Position numbers and translations under genes: made by a program. Source: Vibrio ouci (GTDB lineage: Bacteria > Pseudomonadota > Gammaproteobacteria > Enterobacterales > Vibrionaceae). From it: a DNA stretch of 64,000 nucleotides. Positions 1 to 9,383 of the stretch are shown here, piece after piece. A model generated the notes under the pieces. That model did not search any database. It was given only the letters and a program-made list of their open reading frames with translations, and was not told where the DNA came from. How positions within the stretch are numbered: the first letter of the stretch is position 1; each line of letters starts with the position of its first letter. Location of the stretch: NCBI RefSeq assembly GCF_004551525.1, contig NZ_SATR01000010.1:62001-126000 (forward strand), written 5' to 3'.

Positions 1-1950
1 GTTCGGCAACAACGATAATAAGCCCAATGACCAAGACTTCAGCACCACGATCAGCACCAGAGAAATGGCCACAAATGCCCAGATAAAACTGTCGAATTGG
101 CCTTTAGACAAGTAGTCTGAGGTTTCCTTGATGTGGACGATAGGGCCTGTTACTGAGGCGTCAATATGTGTATCGAACGTACTGGCTACATAGGATTCGA
201 CCTGCTGAATAATGGCGTAGCTTTGCTCTGTTGACACCGCACGGGTGCGCACGGCAATGCGTATCTGCTTAGAGTCAAAACTGACAAATTGATCCAACAT
301 CTCACCCCCGCCCATTTCATACAGGAACAGGAAATCTGACAAGGTTCCTTGTTGGGTCGGCAATGCCGAACCTTGCTCAGGCAGCAGAACACGATTTGAC
401 TCTTTGACGATGTCCACGATAGACCTTGCCGTCACCACATGTGGGTTGGTTTTGAGCGCTGCAACCAGTGCTTCCACTCGGGTCAGTGTATCCACCGTCA
501 GTAACGGGCTGTCGTCGCGGCTGCTCAGAACAATATCCAATGTCATGGCTCCACCCATCTTCTGATCGATGAAATCAGCCTTTTGACGCAACTCTGTTCT
601 TGGCGACAAGTTTTCAATTGGGCTGGTGTCCAAACTGACAAACGCGATCCCGGCCGCCATGACCAATGACGTGGCCAAAAAGCCCGCCGCCCAGACTTTC
701 GGTGCACGGATCACGCTCTCCGCCATTTTCTCCAAACTGACATCGATCCAGTCTTTTTTGTGACGATTCATGGCCGAGATCGGCTTGCGACCAAACGACA
801 GCAGCGACGGAACCAAACAGTAACTGAACACCAATGCGACAAACACACCAATGGCGCAATACACACCCAGTTGACCAATCGGAATGATCGCCGTTCCCTG
901 AAAAGAAAGAAAACCAATCGCCGTCGTTAAAGTGGTCAGGAAACACGGCAACGCCACTTTCGCGCTGCCGGACACTAAGGCATCATTCTTCGATTTGCCA
1001 CTCGCGAGTTCATCTTGGTAAGCACAGCCAATATGGATACAATCTGCCATACCAATACACATGATCAGGCTTGGGACAATAGTGACAAAGAACGTCAGTT
1101 TCCAACCAATAAAACTGATCAAGCCGAACACGGCAATATTCGCCAGCGCCATGACTAAGATCGGCACCCAAGTCAGTCGGACGGAACGGGTAAAGTAGGC
1201 AATGATCAGCATCTCCAGACCTAGGGCAATCAACCATAAGGTTCCCGTTTCGTCGTTACTGATCTGCTCCATTTCGGCATCAAAGATGGGATCCCCAACC
1301 GCGACAATACCTAAGTCGCGATACACCTCTTTTTCAAGCAATGCGGCAATGGCAGGCGCTATGTTTTTTCTCGGATCCACTTCATCGGTTGGGTAAGGAT
1401 ACAGTTCCACCAACACGCCGAGATATTGACCATCTCGCGAGACAAACAGACCTTGATACAACTCATCTTGCGAGAGTTGATGAATTTTCTCGAGCAACTG
1501 TGATGTGGATTCTGTGCCCGATAGGTAGGTGTCAATCACGATCGCGCCGTCACCGACAGAACGCATTTTCTCTAGGTTATTGATGCCCGTGGCGGCACGG
1601 ACATATGGGACCGACGTTTCCAGTTCCAGAGTCAGTTGGTTGAGAAGGGCAATGGTCGTCTCAGGTGCCGTTTCAGACAGCGGCATCGCCAAGACCAACG
1701 TATCCTCATTGCCGAAGGTGGCTTTGAACCGTTCCATCTCTGCGATGAGAGAAGAATTCACCGGGAGAAAGCTCTCGTTACTGTTCTCAAAGGTTAAGGT
1801 TTCTAAGCGGGTAAAGAGCCCTACTACGAGTAACACCGTCGCCAAGATAACCCAATACCGGAACCGAATGATAAAACGAACCCACGCTTGAAAGTGGAGA
1901 TTAACTTTGGATTGATTCAATGGATCATCCAGTTTCCATTGCGAACTCAT
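1..1950 (-). CDS. RND/MMPL-superfamily exporter, 3' end outside window
   Basis: Predicted inner-membrane RND exporter of the COG1033/MMPL type. The frame is open from an ATG at 1950 to base 1 (650 residues visible). The start has a G-rich ribosome site (GGCGAGGG) about 8 bases upstream. The first membrane helix is near residues 33-52, followed by a large periplasmic loop, then a helix bundle near residues 230-380 with the small-residue/acidic GMADC motif. A second periplasmic loop follows and a helix near residue 630. It reads the same way as the NRPS operon but lies beyond that operon's terminator and has its own Fur-box candidate. Inference: an iron-repressed exporter, possibly for the metallophore. 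The C-terminal helices cannot be assessed. Confidence 0.8.
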   Translation of the reverse strand, partial: MSSQWKLDDPLNQSKVNLHFQAWVRFIIRFRYWVILATVLLVVGLFTRLETLTFENSNESFLPVNSSLIAEMERFKATFGNEDTLVLAMPLSETAPETTIALLNQLTLELETSVPYVRAATGINNLEKMRSVGDGAIVIDTYLSGTESTSQLLEKIHQLSQDELYQGLFVSRDGQYLGVLVELYPYPTDEVDPRKNIAPAIAALLEKEVYRDLGIVAVGDPIFDAEMEQISNDETGTLWLIALGLEMLIIAYFTRSVRLTWVPILVMALANIAVFGLISFIGWKLTFFVTIVPSLIMCIGMADCIHIGCAYQDELASGKSKNDALVSGSAKVALPCFLTTLTTAIGFLSFQGTAIIPIGQLGVYCAIGVFVALVFSYCLVPSLLSFGRKPISAMNRHKKDWIDVSLEKMAESVIRAPKVWAAGFLATSLVMAAGIAFVSLDTSPIENLSPRTELRQKADFIDQKMGGAMTLDIVLSSRDDSPLLTVDTLTRVEALVAALKTNPHVVTARSIVDIVKESNRVLLPEQGSALPTQQGTLSDFLFLYEMGGGEMLDQFVSFDSKQIRIAVRTRAVSTEQSYAIIQQVESYVASTFDTHIDASVTGPIVHIKETSDYLSKGQFDSFIWAFVAISLVLIVVLKSWSLGLLSLLPN

Positions 1951-2002
1951 CGATTTTCGCCCTCGCCTTGTTGTCTTGTGCTGATAGTAGCCATGGTGTG
2001 CC

Positions 2003-2036
2003 GATTATCATTTCAATCGAGAATGATTACCATTCA
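2003..2036 (-). promoter_or_regulatory. Candidate Fur box upstream of the RND exporter
   Basis: The 15-mer gaatgattaccattc (2021-2035) is a near-perfect 7-1-7 inverted repeat with one mismatch between arms. It lies next to gattatcattt (2003-2013), together resembling overlapping Fur 7-1-7 sites. It sits 55-85 bases upstream of the exporter ATG, downstream of the NRPS operon terminator. Confidence 0.6.
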
Positions 2037-2076
2037 CAATCGGGAGGACTTTTATCACTCGAGGTAGCGATTTGCA

Positions 2077-2108
2077 TAAAAAAAACGAGCGATGGTCAAT
2101 CGCTCGTT
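2077..2108 (-). terminator. Rho-independent terminator of the NRPS/PKS operon
   Basis: A 9-bp stem acgagcgat/atcgctcgt with a 5-base loop, followed on the minus strand by a run of eight T. It lies about 30 bases beyond the stop of the last NRPS gene. Confidence 0.85.
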
Positions 2109-2139
2109 GTATTTGGGGTGTTTCTCAACCGTGAGTCAC

Positions 2140-5100
2140 TCACCTCTCTGGTTGGATAGACGTCAACACTTCCGCATATCGAGCAAACTGCGCGGGACTG
2201 ACCGCAGACAATGACAGCCCTAATGCCTCAATGTAGCCTTGCGTTAACTGACAGTCTGCCACGAGAGGCGCTCGCTGAGCGTCGTCGTCCTCTTCGACGG
2301 TATAGGGCACCAAATTGATCAATTCAGGGCACTGCTCGAGCTTGGTCAATAACGCCTTGCGCCACGACGAAGCAGCCAACGCTGACAAGACGTTGCCTTT
2401 CACACACGTTTGCTGATACAGACTCGACCAAGAGACTGGTTTAGGCTGACTCATATGCCAGACTGGGCGACGAAAGGCGTCAACTTTCGCACGGACCATC
2501 ACATCCGCCACCTCGTCGGTCATCGTCAGATCCGCCAACGCCGCTGACTCGGGATACGCCCCCAACAACTCACATGCCTGAACGGCACGCCAAATAATGT
2601 CTTTTTCGTTATTGATGCCTGTTCGCTGATCACCCGCCATACTCGCCAATCGGTAAATGGATACATCCAGACCACGAGACTGAGCTTGCAAACACAATTG
2701 CTCTGCCACCCACTTACTTTGGTTGTATCCCCCAATCAAATAGGGCCAGTTCGGCATCGTAGAAGATTCACAAACTCGCGTCAGATCCGATGCCGCCGAG
2801 ATCAAACTCATGGTCGAGACGAAATCCAACGATTTGTGCGTTGACGTTGCGGCCAATTCCAGTAACGAGCGGGTAGCTTCCACATTCGCCTGTTTGAGTA
2901 GACCATAAGGGTAAGCAAAATTCACCCAAGCGCCGCAGTGGATGATATGGCTGACAGATTGTGCCAATCCAGACCAGCTCTCAGCGTTTAACCCTAACTG
3001 AGGCAAGGATAAGTCACCGATAACAACCGACAGGCGATCGTGGTATTCATCACGCCACAATGCCAAGGCCTTCAGCTGGCATTGTACTCGGGCCAAACCC
3101 TGACTGGCATCGTGGGCACGAACCAGACACACCACCTGTTTCGACGTGTTTCTTAGAATACTCGCGCACAAATGTGCCCCCACAAAACCCGTAGCTCCCG
3201 TCAGTAACCATTGGCCCTCTTGAGCCAAAGCCAGCCCCTGGCTATGGGTGTCGGGCGCCAGCACAGATTCTTCATCGAGATCATACTGGGTCACGATTTC
3301 CGAAAGAGGGGCCTTATGCCCCTGTTGTCTAAGTTGGAGCCAATCAGCCAGGGCCTGCATGGACGGCAATTGGTAGAATTCGCTCATCGCCACATCGACC
3401 CCGAACGTCTCTCTCAGTTGGCTCACACACTGTGCTACCTGCAACGAACTGCCTCCAATGGCGAAAAAGCTGTCCGCCAGCGAAAGCACCTCACCGTGCA
3501 ACACCTGCTCCAGCATCGACACCAGTTGTTGTTCAATCACACTGAGTGGTGTCAGCGATTCAGACTTGCGCGTGATTCGCGCCGTCAACGCCTTGAGGTC
3601 GATTTTGTTGTTCGCGGTCAGTGGCCACGCTGGCAGAGACGTAAACGTCGAAGGGATCACTGCATGAGGTAAGCGAAGGGCCAAATCTTGACGCAATACC
3701 TCATTCGAAATCGGACGGTCACCTTCGGTAAGATAGAACGCATGCAGTGCCTCCACTTGGCCACCTTGCAGGCTGGGAATGACACGCGCTTCTTTCACCG
3801 TCCGACACGCTGCCAATGCCTGCTCAAGCTCCGGCAGTTCAACACGAACACCCCGGATCTTTATCTGTGCATCCAGTCGGCCCAGAATAGCGATCATACC
3901 GTGTTCATCCCTTTGGCACTGATCGCCGCTGCGATAACATCCGGAGCCGTAACGGAGCACGAATCGCTCAGACGACAATTTGGCTCTGTCATGATACCCC
4001 TTTGCCACCCCCACACCACCGATAAGCAGTTCGCCAGACACACCCGCAGGGACTGCATGGCCACACTGATCAACCAGTTCGAGCTGGACGTCAGGCAACG
4101 CAAGGCCGATGCTGTCATATTGATGCGTGTCATGCACCGGGTTGGCCACACAGTAAATGCTCGCTTCAGAAGGGCCATAGAAATTGTATAAACGTCCTCG
4201 AACTGCCCATGCCTGCGCCAAAGCAGGCGGGCAACGATCGCCCCCAACCCCAACCCAGGACAGTTGGTCCACCTCATTCACCGCCACATGAGTCAGCAAC
4301 GCCGGAGGCAGGAACATCATCGTGATCCGATGCGATTGGATCAGTGCCGTGATCGACTGCGGGTTACGCACTGAATCAATCTCATCAAACACCAAAGTCC
4401 CGCCACTTGACAGCAGCATCAACACTTCGAGGATCACCGCATCAAAACTCATGCCTGAACACTGCAACAAACGGTGAGATGACGCCATGGTCGAGGACAA
4501 GTACGCCAAGCGGCTGGCTAACCCGTCATGAGTGTTCAGCGAAGCTTTCGGCTTACCAGTCGTCCCAGATGTATAAATCATGTATGCGACGTCACCGGGC
4601 TCAATCACGGTGGCGATCGGCGGGATCGGTTCGGCAATGCTGGCGTCAGCGACGTCAATCATCCGGACACGATGCTGCACACAGTGGTCGTTCAATCCCT
4701 GTGGGATCGCCTTATGGTATAGCAGCAGCGCCGCCCCGCTATCTGACAACATCTCTAGCACACGCTGTTCAGGGTATTGCGCATCAAGACCTAAGTAACA
4801 GGCTCCCACCTCCATGACCGCCAACATTTGCACAATCGATTCCGGTTCATTACGACTGAAGCAGGCCACCACCTGACCTTTTTTCACACTTTGCTCAACC
4901 AGTGAGGCCATCAGTGCTGTGATCCTTTGCCCAGCTTCCGCATAGCTGATTGTCCGCCCAGATAGGCTATCTTCCATAAAGGCCGACTCAGGCTGAGTGG
5001 CCACTAACTGCCTTAAGCGATGGCCGATCAGAGGAGAGCGTTTCGCACTTTGACACACCAAATTTGGACTCGATGCGCCTGTCGTCGCCAACGCCTTCAA

Positions 5101-6387
5101 CGGCCGATCACCGAGACGAATCAACGATAGCATGACGTCACCGACTGCATTCGCCAACGTCGTCATCAAGGCAGGGCTCCAGCGCGAAGCCTCGTATCTC
5201 AATTGGATTTTGAACTTGTCACCCGGCCATGCATAGATCGCTAGGGGATAACCGACCGACTCTTCCGCGAGAACTGGCGACACCTGAAATGGCATCGACC
5301 GCTCTAGGGGGCTCGCTTGTTCTTCATATTGAAACACCGTTAACACCTGAAACGGCATGGCGCCCGGTTCCCACTTTGCAGCAGCCATGATATCGCTCAG
5401 CGGCAGTTGATTATGCTGAAAACTCGCGCTCAACGCCTGATGACGCGCCTGCAAGTACGCACTGCACGACTGAGACCAATCAAACCGCCACGCCTGAGGG
5501 AGAGTGTTCAACAAGGGGCCGACAATCCGCGACTCATCGAATTGATCGAGCGATCGCATCACCGTCGTCATACCAAGCACCACCTCATCCTCATGCGTCC
5601 AACGAGCCATCACCAAACTGCACGCACTTTGAAACAGGCTGCTTTCGGTGATCGCTAATGCCTGACACCCCGCTTGAAGCTCATCACGCCAAGCTTGGGA
5701 CTGCAGTACCTCAACACTGGCTTGACCCGCCCCTGAATGACCCTGTTGGAGATCCAGCCCTTTCCCCACTTCGAAGGCCTCTAACTTGTCTCGCCAGAAC
5801 GCAGTCGCCGCCGTAGGATCACTCAGCGACACGCGCTTAATATGGTGGGCAAGTGACGGCGCGGGGGCTAATGACCCGTTTTCCCCGCGTAACCGGGCGG
5901 CATACACGTCAGCAAGCTCTTCGGCCAACACACCAAATGACCAACCATCAATGATCAAATGGTGCACGCTCACTAGCATGTAGTATTGATCATCTGCCAC
6001 TTGAAACACACCAACGCGCCACAAAGGAGCGTTTTCCAGCTCAAAACCGGCGGCTTTGTCTTGTTGAGCGTATTGGTGAAGATCAAACACCTCACTTCTG
6101 ACATCATGAAACGTCCAGGGAATCGTGTGTTGAGCAGGTTTGAATACCACTTGGTGGGGCTCGGCTAAGCCCGAGTAATAGACGTGTGTGCGCAAGGCGG
6201 GATGAGCATCGGCCACAGCTTGCCAAGCTTTCTGATTCAATTCGACCTGATAGTCACCCGTGATCTCAACCGCCAATTGCTCAATGTACAATGTCTCTTT
6301 CGACTGTAACGATTGATTGAGGATGGCCGACTGCATCGCCGTCAATGGGAACGCGTCCGACACCCAGTTATTCCAAAGTTCCACCAT
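2140..6387 (-). CDS. NRPS, C-A-T-R termination module
   Basis: Last enzyme of the assembly line (1415 aa). Condensation domain at about residues 10-430 with HHLIIDGWS; adenylation domain at about 440-960 with YTSGTTGKPK, FYGPSE, YRSGD and the A10 lysine in NNKID; carrier domain near 985-1060 with GGSS; then an NAD(P)H-dependent thioester reductase at about 1085-1415 with the Rossmann motif TGATGFVG and a YxxxK pair. Reductive release gives an aldehyde or alcohol; no thioesterase is present. The A-domain pocket read by eye is about D-A-L-F-V-V-F-I-Y-K: an alpha-amino-acid pocket with a hydrophobic lining, substrate not assigned. The ATG at 6387 is preferred over an upstream start because GAGGAG precedes it; it overlaps the AT-ACP gene by 20 bases. 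Confidence 0.92.
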   Translation of the reverse strand: MVELWNNWVSDAFPLTAMQSAILNQSLQSKETLYIEQLAVEITGDYQVELNQKAWQAVADAHPALRTHVYYSGLAEPHQVVFKPAQHTIPWTFHDVRSEVFDLHQYAQQDKAAGFELENAPLWRVGVFQVADDQYYMLVSVHHLIIDGWSFGVLAEELADVYAARLRGENGSLAPAPSLAHHIKRVSLSDPTAATAFWRDKLEAFEVGKGLDLQQGHSGAGQASVEVLQSQAWRDELQAGCQALAITESSLFQSACSLVMARWTHEDEVVLGMTTVMRSLDQFDESRIVGPLLNTLPQAWRFDWSQSCSAYLQARHQALSASFQHNQLPLSDIMAAAKWEPGAMPFQVLTVFQYEEQASPLERSMPFQVSPVLAEESVGYPLAIYAWPGDKFKIQLRYEASRWSPALMTTLANAVGDVMLSLIRLGDRPLKALATTGASSPNLVCQSAKRSPLIGHRLRQLVATQPESAFMEDSLSGRTISYAEAGQRITALMASLVEQSVKKGQVVACFSRNEPESIVQMLAVMEVGACYLGLDAQYPEQRVLEMLSDSGAALLLYHKAIPQGLNDHCVQHRVRMIDVADASIAEPIPPIATVIEPGDVAYMIYTSGTTGKPKASLNTHDGLASRLAYLSSTMASSHRLLQCSGMSFDAVILEVLMLLSSGGTLVFDEIDSVRNPQSITALIQSHRITMMFLPPALLTHVAVNEVDQLSWVGVGGDRCPPALAQAWAVRGRLYNFYGPSEASIYCVANPVHDTHQYDSIGLALPDVQLELVDQCGHAVPAGVSGELLIGGVGVAKGYHDRAKLSSERFVLRYGSGCYRSGDQCQRDEHGMIAILGRLDAQIKIRGVRVELPELEQALAACRTVKEARVIPSLQGGQVEALHAFYLTEGDRPISNEVLRQDLALRLPHAVIPSTFTSLPAWPLTANNKIDLKALTARITRKSESLTPLSVIEQQLVSMLEQVLHGEVLSLADSFFAIGGSSLQVAQCVSQLRETFGVDVAMSEFYQLPSMQALADWLQLRQQGHKAPLSEIVTQYDLDEESVLAPDTHSQGLALAQEGQWLLTGATGFVGAHLCASILRNTSKQVVCLVRAHDASQGLARVQCQLKALALWRDEYHDRLSVVIGDLSLPQLGLNAESWSGLAQSVSHIIHCGAWVNFAYPYGLLKQANVEATRSLLELAATSTHKSLDFVSTMSLISAASDLTRVCESSTMPNWPYLIGGYNQSKWVAEQLCLQAQSRGLDVSIYRLASMAGDQRTGINNEKDIIWRAVQACELLGAYPESAALADLTMTDEVADVMVRAKVDAFRRPVWHMSQPKPVSWSSLYQQTCVKGNVLSALAASSWRKALLTKLEQCPELINLVPYTVEEDDDAQRAPLVADCQLTQGYIEALGLSLSAVSPAQFARYAEVLTSIQPER

Positions 6388-8071
6388 TTTCTCCTCGCGT
6401 TTTCCATTGTGCTGTGATGCGTTGTTTCTCTTGTAGAGACAGGCCACTCAATTCGAATGGCTTGACCCAGTCACTTTGCAACAGCGCCTCGTTGTCTGCG
6501 CTGCAGCGACCACCGTTCACCTTGTCTTCCATCGCATGTAAATGCAGACATTGATAGGCGTCTGAAATCGACAGTTGTCCGCCGGACGCGGTGATTTGTC
6601 GTACCAGATCCAGTAAATCAACCGAACTGCCGCCTAAGGCAAAAAAGTGGTCTTCCGCCGATAAGGTCTCAGCGTCGATACCTAATATCATCGACCATAG
6701 CCGCTTAACATCCGGCGCTTCGGTCGACGGTGGACAAGGCGCTGTCGCTTGCTCTTCCCGTGGCATGACCGTCGCACTAGGATCCGCCCAAAAGTGCTGT
6801 GGCGCGAGCGCAATGCCGGGCAGAGGGACTCGTCGGCCTTCATTCCCTCGCCATACGCGCCAGTCGATCTCAAAACCATGCACCCACAATGTCGCCAACG
6901 TCGTCAACCACTGGTCCTCCGGTGAACGTTCCGGATCATTAGCGACCCCCGCGACCGAGTGGGTCACTTCACTGATCACCGGACTCAACTGAGATTTGGC
7001 ACCGATTTCAAAAAACAACGCGTTGGGATACTGACGATGGATATTTGTGACGGCGTCACTAAATTGCACCGTCTTGCACAGATGATCACACCAATATTGG
7101 GCAGTCGTCACAGCTTGTACGTCAATTTCTTTGCCAGTCACATTGCTGTACCACGTACGCTGGGGAAGCTGAGGGCAGGACTGGGTAATGACAGAGGAAA
7201 ACTCAGGCAGGATCGCATTCATGGTTCGACTGTGATAAGCATGGGAGGTCCTTAACCGGGTGTAACGAACCACCTTGGCCTCCAGCGCTTCCATTGCCCA
7301 AGCCAGTTCGCGGTCTGGGATGCTCAACACCAATTGGGTCGGGCTGTTGATGGCGGCCAAATCAATACGCTGCGACCAATCTCTGCCCAAAACCGTGTCG
7401 AGTTGCGCCTCGGACAGTTGACAAGCCAGCATCGCCCCACTGGGGGCACTCGCCATCAAACGCCCGCGTAAAAACACCACGTTCAAGGCCGTCTCGTAAT
7501 CCCATACCCCGGCATAACACGCCGCCACAAACTCGCCCAAGCTGTGACCCACCAAGGTGTCGCAGACCAACTGACTGCGTTCGAGCGACATCAAATAGCT
7601 CATGGCCAGAATAAATAAAGCCGGTTGCGCCATCGCAGTATCCTGCAGAGCGACGTCATTGGCTGCACTGCGCTGGGTTAACAGCGGCAACAACGCGACT
7701 CCATACTGCTGTTCGAGGTACCCGCACCCTTGGTCAATCATCGCCCGTGCCGCCGGGCAACGCTGATAGATCCCAGACGCCATGCCCGAAAACTGACTGC
7801 CTTGGCCAGTAAACACGTACACCAGTTGCTCACTCGCCGCAGAGGCGACGAGCGGTCGTGATAACCCTTTTTCCATCGGTAAGTCAGGATCCACCACGCA
7901 AGCCACCCGATGGGAAAACGCTTTTCTGGTATGCCGTAATGTCCACTCAATGTCCTGCAGAGCATGTTGTCTAAAGGGAGCGGCTTGTGCGAAGCTCCTC
8001 ACAGTCTCGAGGGATTGACGATGAGTGGGGGTCGACCATTGCAAAATATGAAGGGCAGTACTACGCATCAT
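6368..8071 (-). CDS. PKS AT-ACP protein, second part of a split module
   Basis: 567-aa polyketide synthase fragment. It begins with sequence typical of the KS-to-AT linker (residues 1-75), then an acyltransferase (about 85-375) with FTGQGSQ, catalytic GHSLGE and HAYHS where malonyl-specific ATs have HAFH, so malonyl-CoA is the likely extender. An ACP follows (about 440-510) with GGSS, then a 55-residue tail that may dock to the next protein. No KS, KR, DH or ER domain is present; the KS is the preceding gene. The ATG-ATG start overlaps the KS gene by 11 bases, with AGGCGGGG just upstream. Inference: KS and this protein together form one malonyl-extending module that leaves a beta-keto group. 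Confidence 0.9.
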   Translation of the reverse strand: MMRSTALHILQWSTPTHRQSLETVRSFAQAAPFRQHALQDIEWTLRHTRKAFSHRVACVVDPDLPMEKGLSRPLVASAASEQLVYVFTGQGSQFSGMASGIYQRCPAARAMIDQGCGYLEQQYGVALLPLLTQRSAANDVALQDTAMAQPALFILAMSYLMSLERSQLVCDTLVGHSLGEFVAACYAGVWDYETALNVVFLRGRLMASAPSGAMLACQLSEAQLDTVLGRDWSQRIDLAAINSPTQLVLSIPDRELAWAMEALEAKVVRYTRLRTSHAYHSRTMNAILPEFSSVITQSCPQLPQRTWYSNVTGKEIDVQAVTTAQYWCDHLCKTVQFSDAVTNIHRQYPNALFFEIGAKSQLSPVISEVTHSVAGVANDPERSPEDQWLTTLATLWVHGFEIDWRVWRGNEGRRVPLPGIALAPQHFWADPSATVMPREEQATAPCPPSTEAPDVKRLWSMILGIDAETLSAEDHFFALGGSSVDLLDLVRQITASGGQLSISDAYQCLHLHAMEDKVNGGRCSADNEALLQSDWVKPFELSGLSLQEKQRITAQWKTRGENGGTLE

Positions 8072-9383
8072 ACACCCCGCCTAACGCACGTGACGTGTCA
8101 GGTGAAGAAGACAACACCAAATGGGCATTGGTTCCCCCAAAGCCAAACGCACTGACAGCCCCAAATACGTCACCCGTTTGGGGTAACGGCATTGTGTTTG
8201 CGTTGACAAAAAACGGGCTTGATTCCAAGCCCAACCGCGGATTGGGCTGTTCGTAATGCAAGGTGGCCGGCAACGTTCGCTGTTCAATCGATTTGGCGGC
8301 CTTGATCAACGCTGCAATCCCACTGGCACAATCTAAATGGCCAATATTGGACTTGATTGAGCCGATCGCGCAGCGCTGGGACTCACATTCACCATACGCC
8401 GCTTTGAGCGCAGCCAGTTCCATCGGATCCCCCAATTCAGTGGCGGTCCCGTGAGCCTCGACAAACGCGATATCGCATGCTTCCACCCCCGCGACCTGCA
8501 TGGCTTCTTGAATGACGTCAGTCTGACCAGCAAGACTTGGCGCAGTGTAACCGGCTTTGCTCGCGCCATCGTTGTTGATGGCTGACCCTTGCACCAACGC
8601 ATAAATGTAGTCCTGATCAGACAGCGCATCCTCCAAGCGTTTTAATGTAACGACACCCACGCCATCGCCAAACAATGTTCCTGATGAGCGATGGTCAAAC
8701 GGCCGACAATGACCATCATGCGAACGTATCCCCTGCGGAGTATAAAGATAACCCATGGGTCCATAAGCAGACACAGAGGCACCGCCGGCCAACGCCAGAT
8801 CACATTCCCCCGACAATAACGCTTGGCACGCCTGATGCACCGCCACTAACGAGGTAGAGCACGCCGTCTGGATGGTCATCGCCGGGCCAGTCAGGTTGAG
8901 CTTGTACGCGACACGCGTGCACAAAAAGTCTTTATCGTTGGCCATCATGATACTCACGGGATCACGATCGGCGTATTTCGGGTTGCCGAGAATGTTGTTT
9001 GCAAAGTACGTCCCGATCGAGCACCCCCCAAACACCCCGGTTTTTAGGCCCCGCATCTCTGGCTCAGGGTAGCCAGCATTTTCTAACGCTTGCCAGCAGA
9101 TCTGCAGGAACCATCGGTGCTGGGGATCCATCATTTCCGCTTCAGCTGGCGTGATGTTAAACAAACCGGCATCGAACAACCCCGGCGCCTCCAAACATGA
9201 CGCGCGGCGGACATAATCAGGGTGATCGAGCCAAGCGGGGTCAACTTTACCCACCAAGTCCTCTCGTGCGAGCGTCTCGATGGTCTCTTGCTTGTTGAGT
9301 AGCCGCTGCCACAGTGCCTCGACACTGTTGGCGCGAGGAAACACCCCCGCCATCCCGACGATTGCAATCGCTTGGTCGCTCAT
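8061..9383 (-). CDS. PKS ketosynthase, stand-alone first part of a split module
   Basis: 440-aa beta-ketoacyl synthase that ends where a modular PKS would continue into the KS-AT linker. The catalytic triad is complete: Cys in TACSTSL, His in EAHGTATELGD, His in SNIGHLD. The C-terminal GFGGTNAHLVL motif is intact, so the condensing domain is whole. The start overlaps the decarboxylase stop as ATGA, and the end overlaps the AT-ACP start by 11 bases in another frame. It decarboxylatively condenses a malonyl unit held on the partner ACP with the chain from the upstream module. Confidence 0.92.
   Translation of the reverse strand: MSDQAIAIVGMAGVFPRANSVEALWQRLLNKQETIETLAREDLVGKVDPAWLDHPDYVRRASCLEAPGLFDAGLFNITPAEAEMMDPQHRWFLQICWQALENAGYPEPEMRGLKTGVFGGCSIGTYFANNILGNPKYADRDPVSIMMANDKDFLCTRVAYKLNLTGPAMTIQTACSTSLVAVHQACQALLSGECDLALAGGASVSAYGPMGYLYTPQGIRSHDGHCRPFDHRSSGTLFGDGVGVVTLKRLEDALSDQDYIYALVQGSAINNDGASKAGYTAPSLAGQTDVIQEAMQVAGVEACDIAFVEAHGTATELGDPMELAALKAAYGECESQRCAIGSIKSNIGHLDCASGIAALIKAAKSIEQRTLPATLHYEQPNPRLGLESSPFFVNANTMPLPQTGDVFGAVSAFGFGGTNAHLVLSSSPDTSRALGGVYDA

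Noticed and set aside
1..1950. Frameshifted RND gene, because only short unrelated minus-strand frames end in this region
   Set aside because: Segments sampled along the reverse strand read in one open frame through to base 1; the gene simply lacks its stop in the window.
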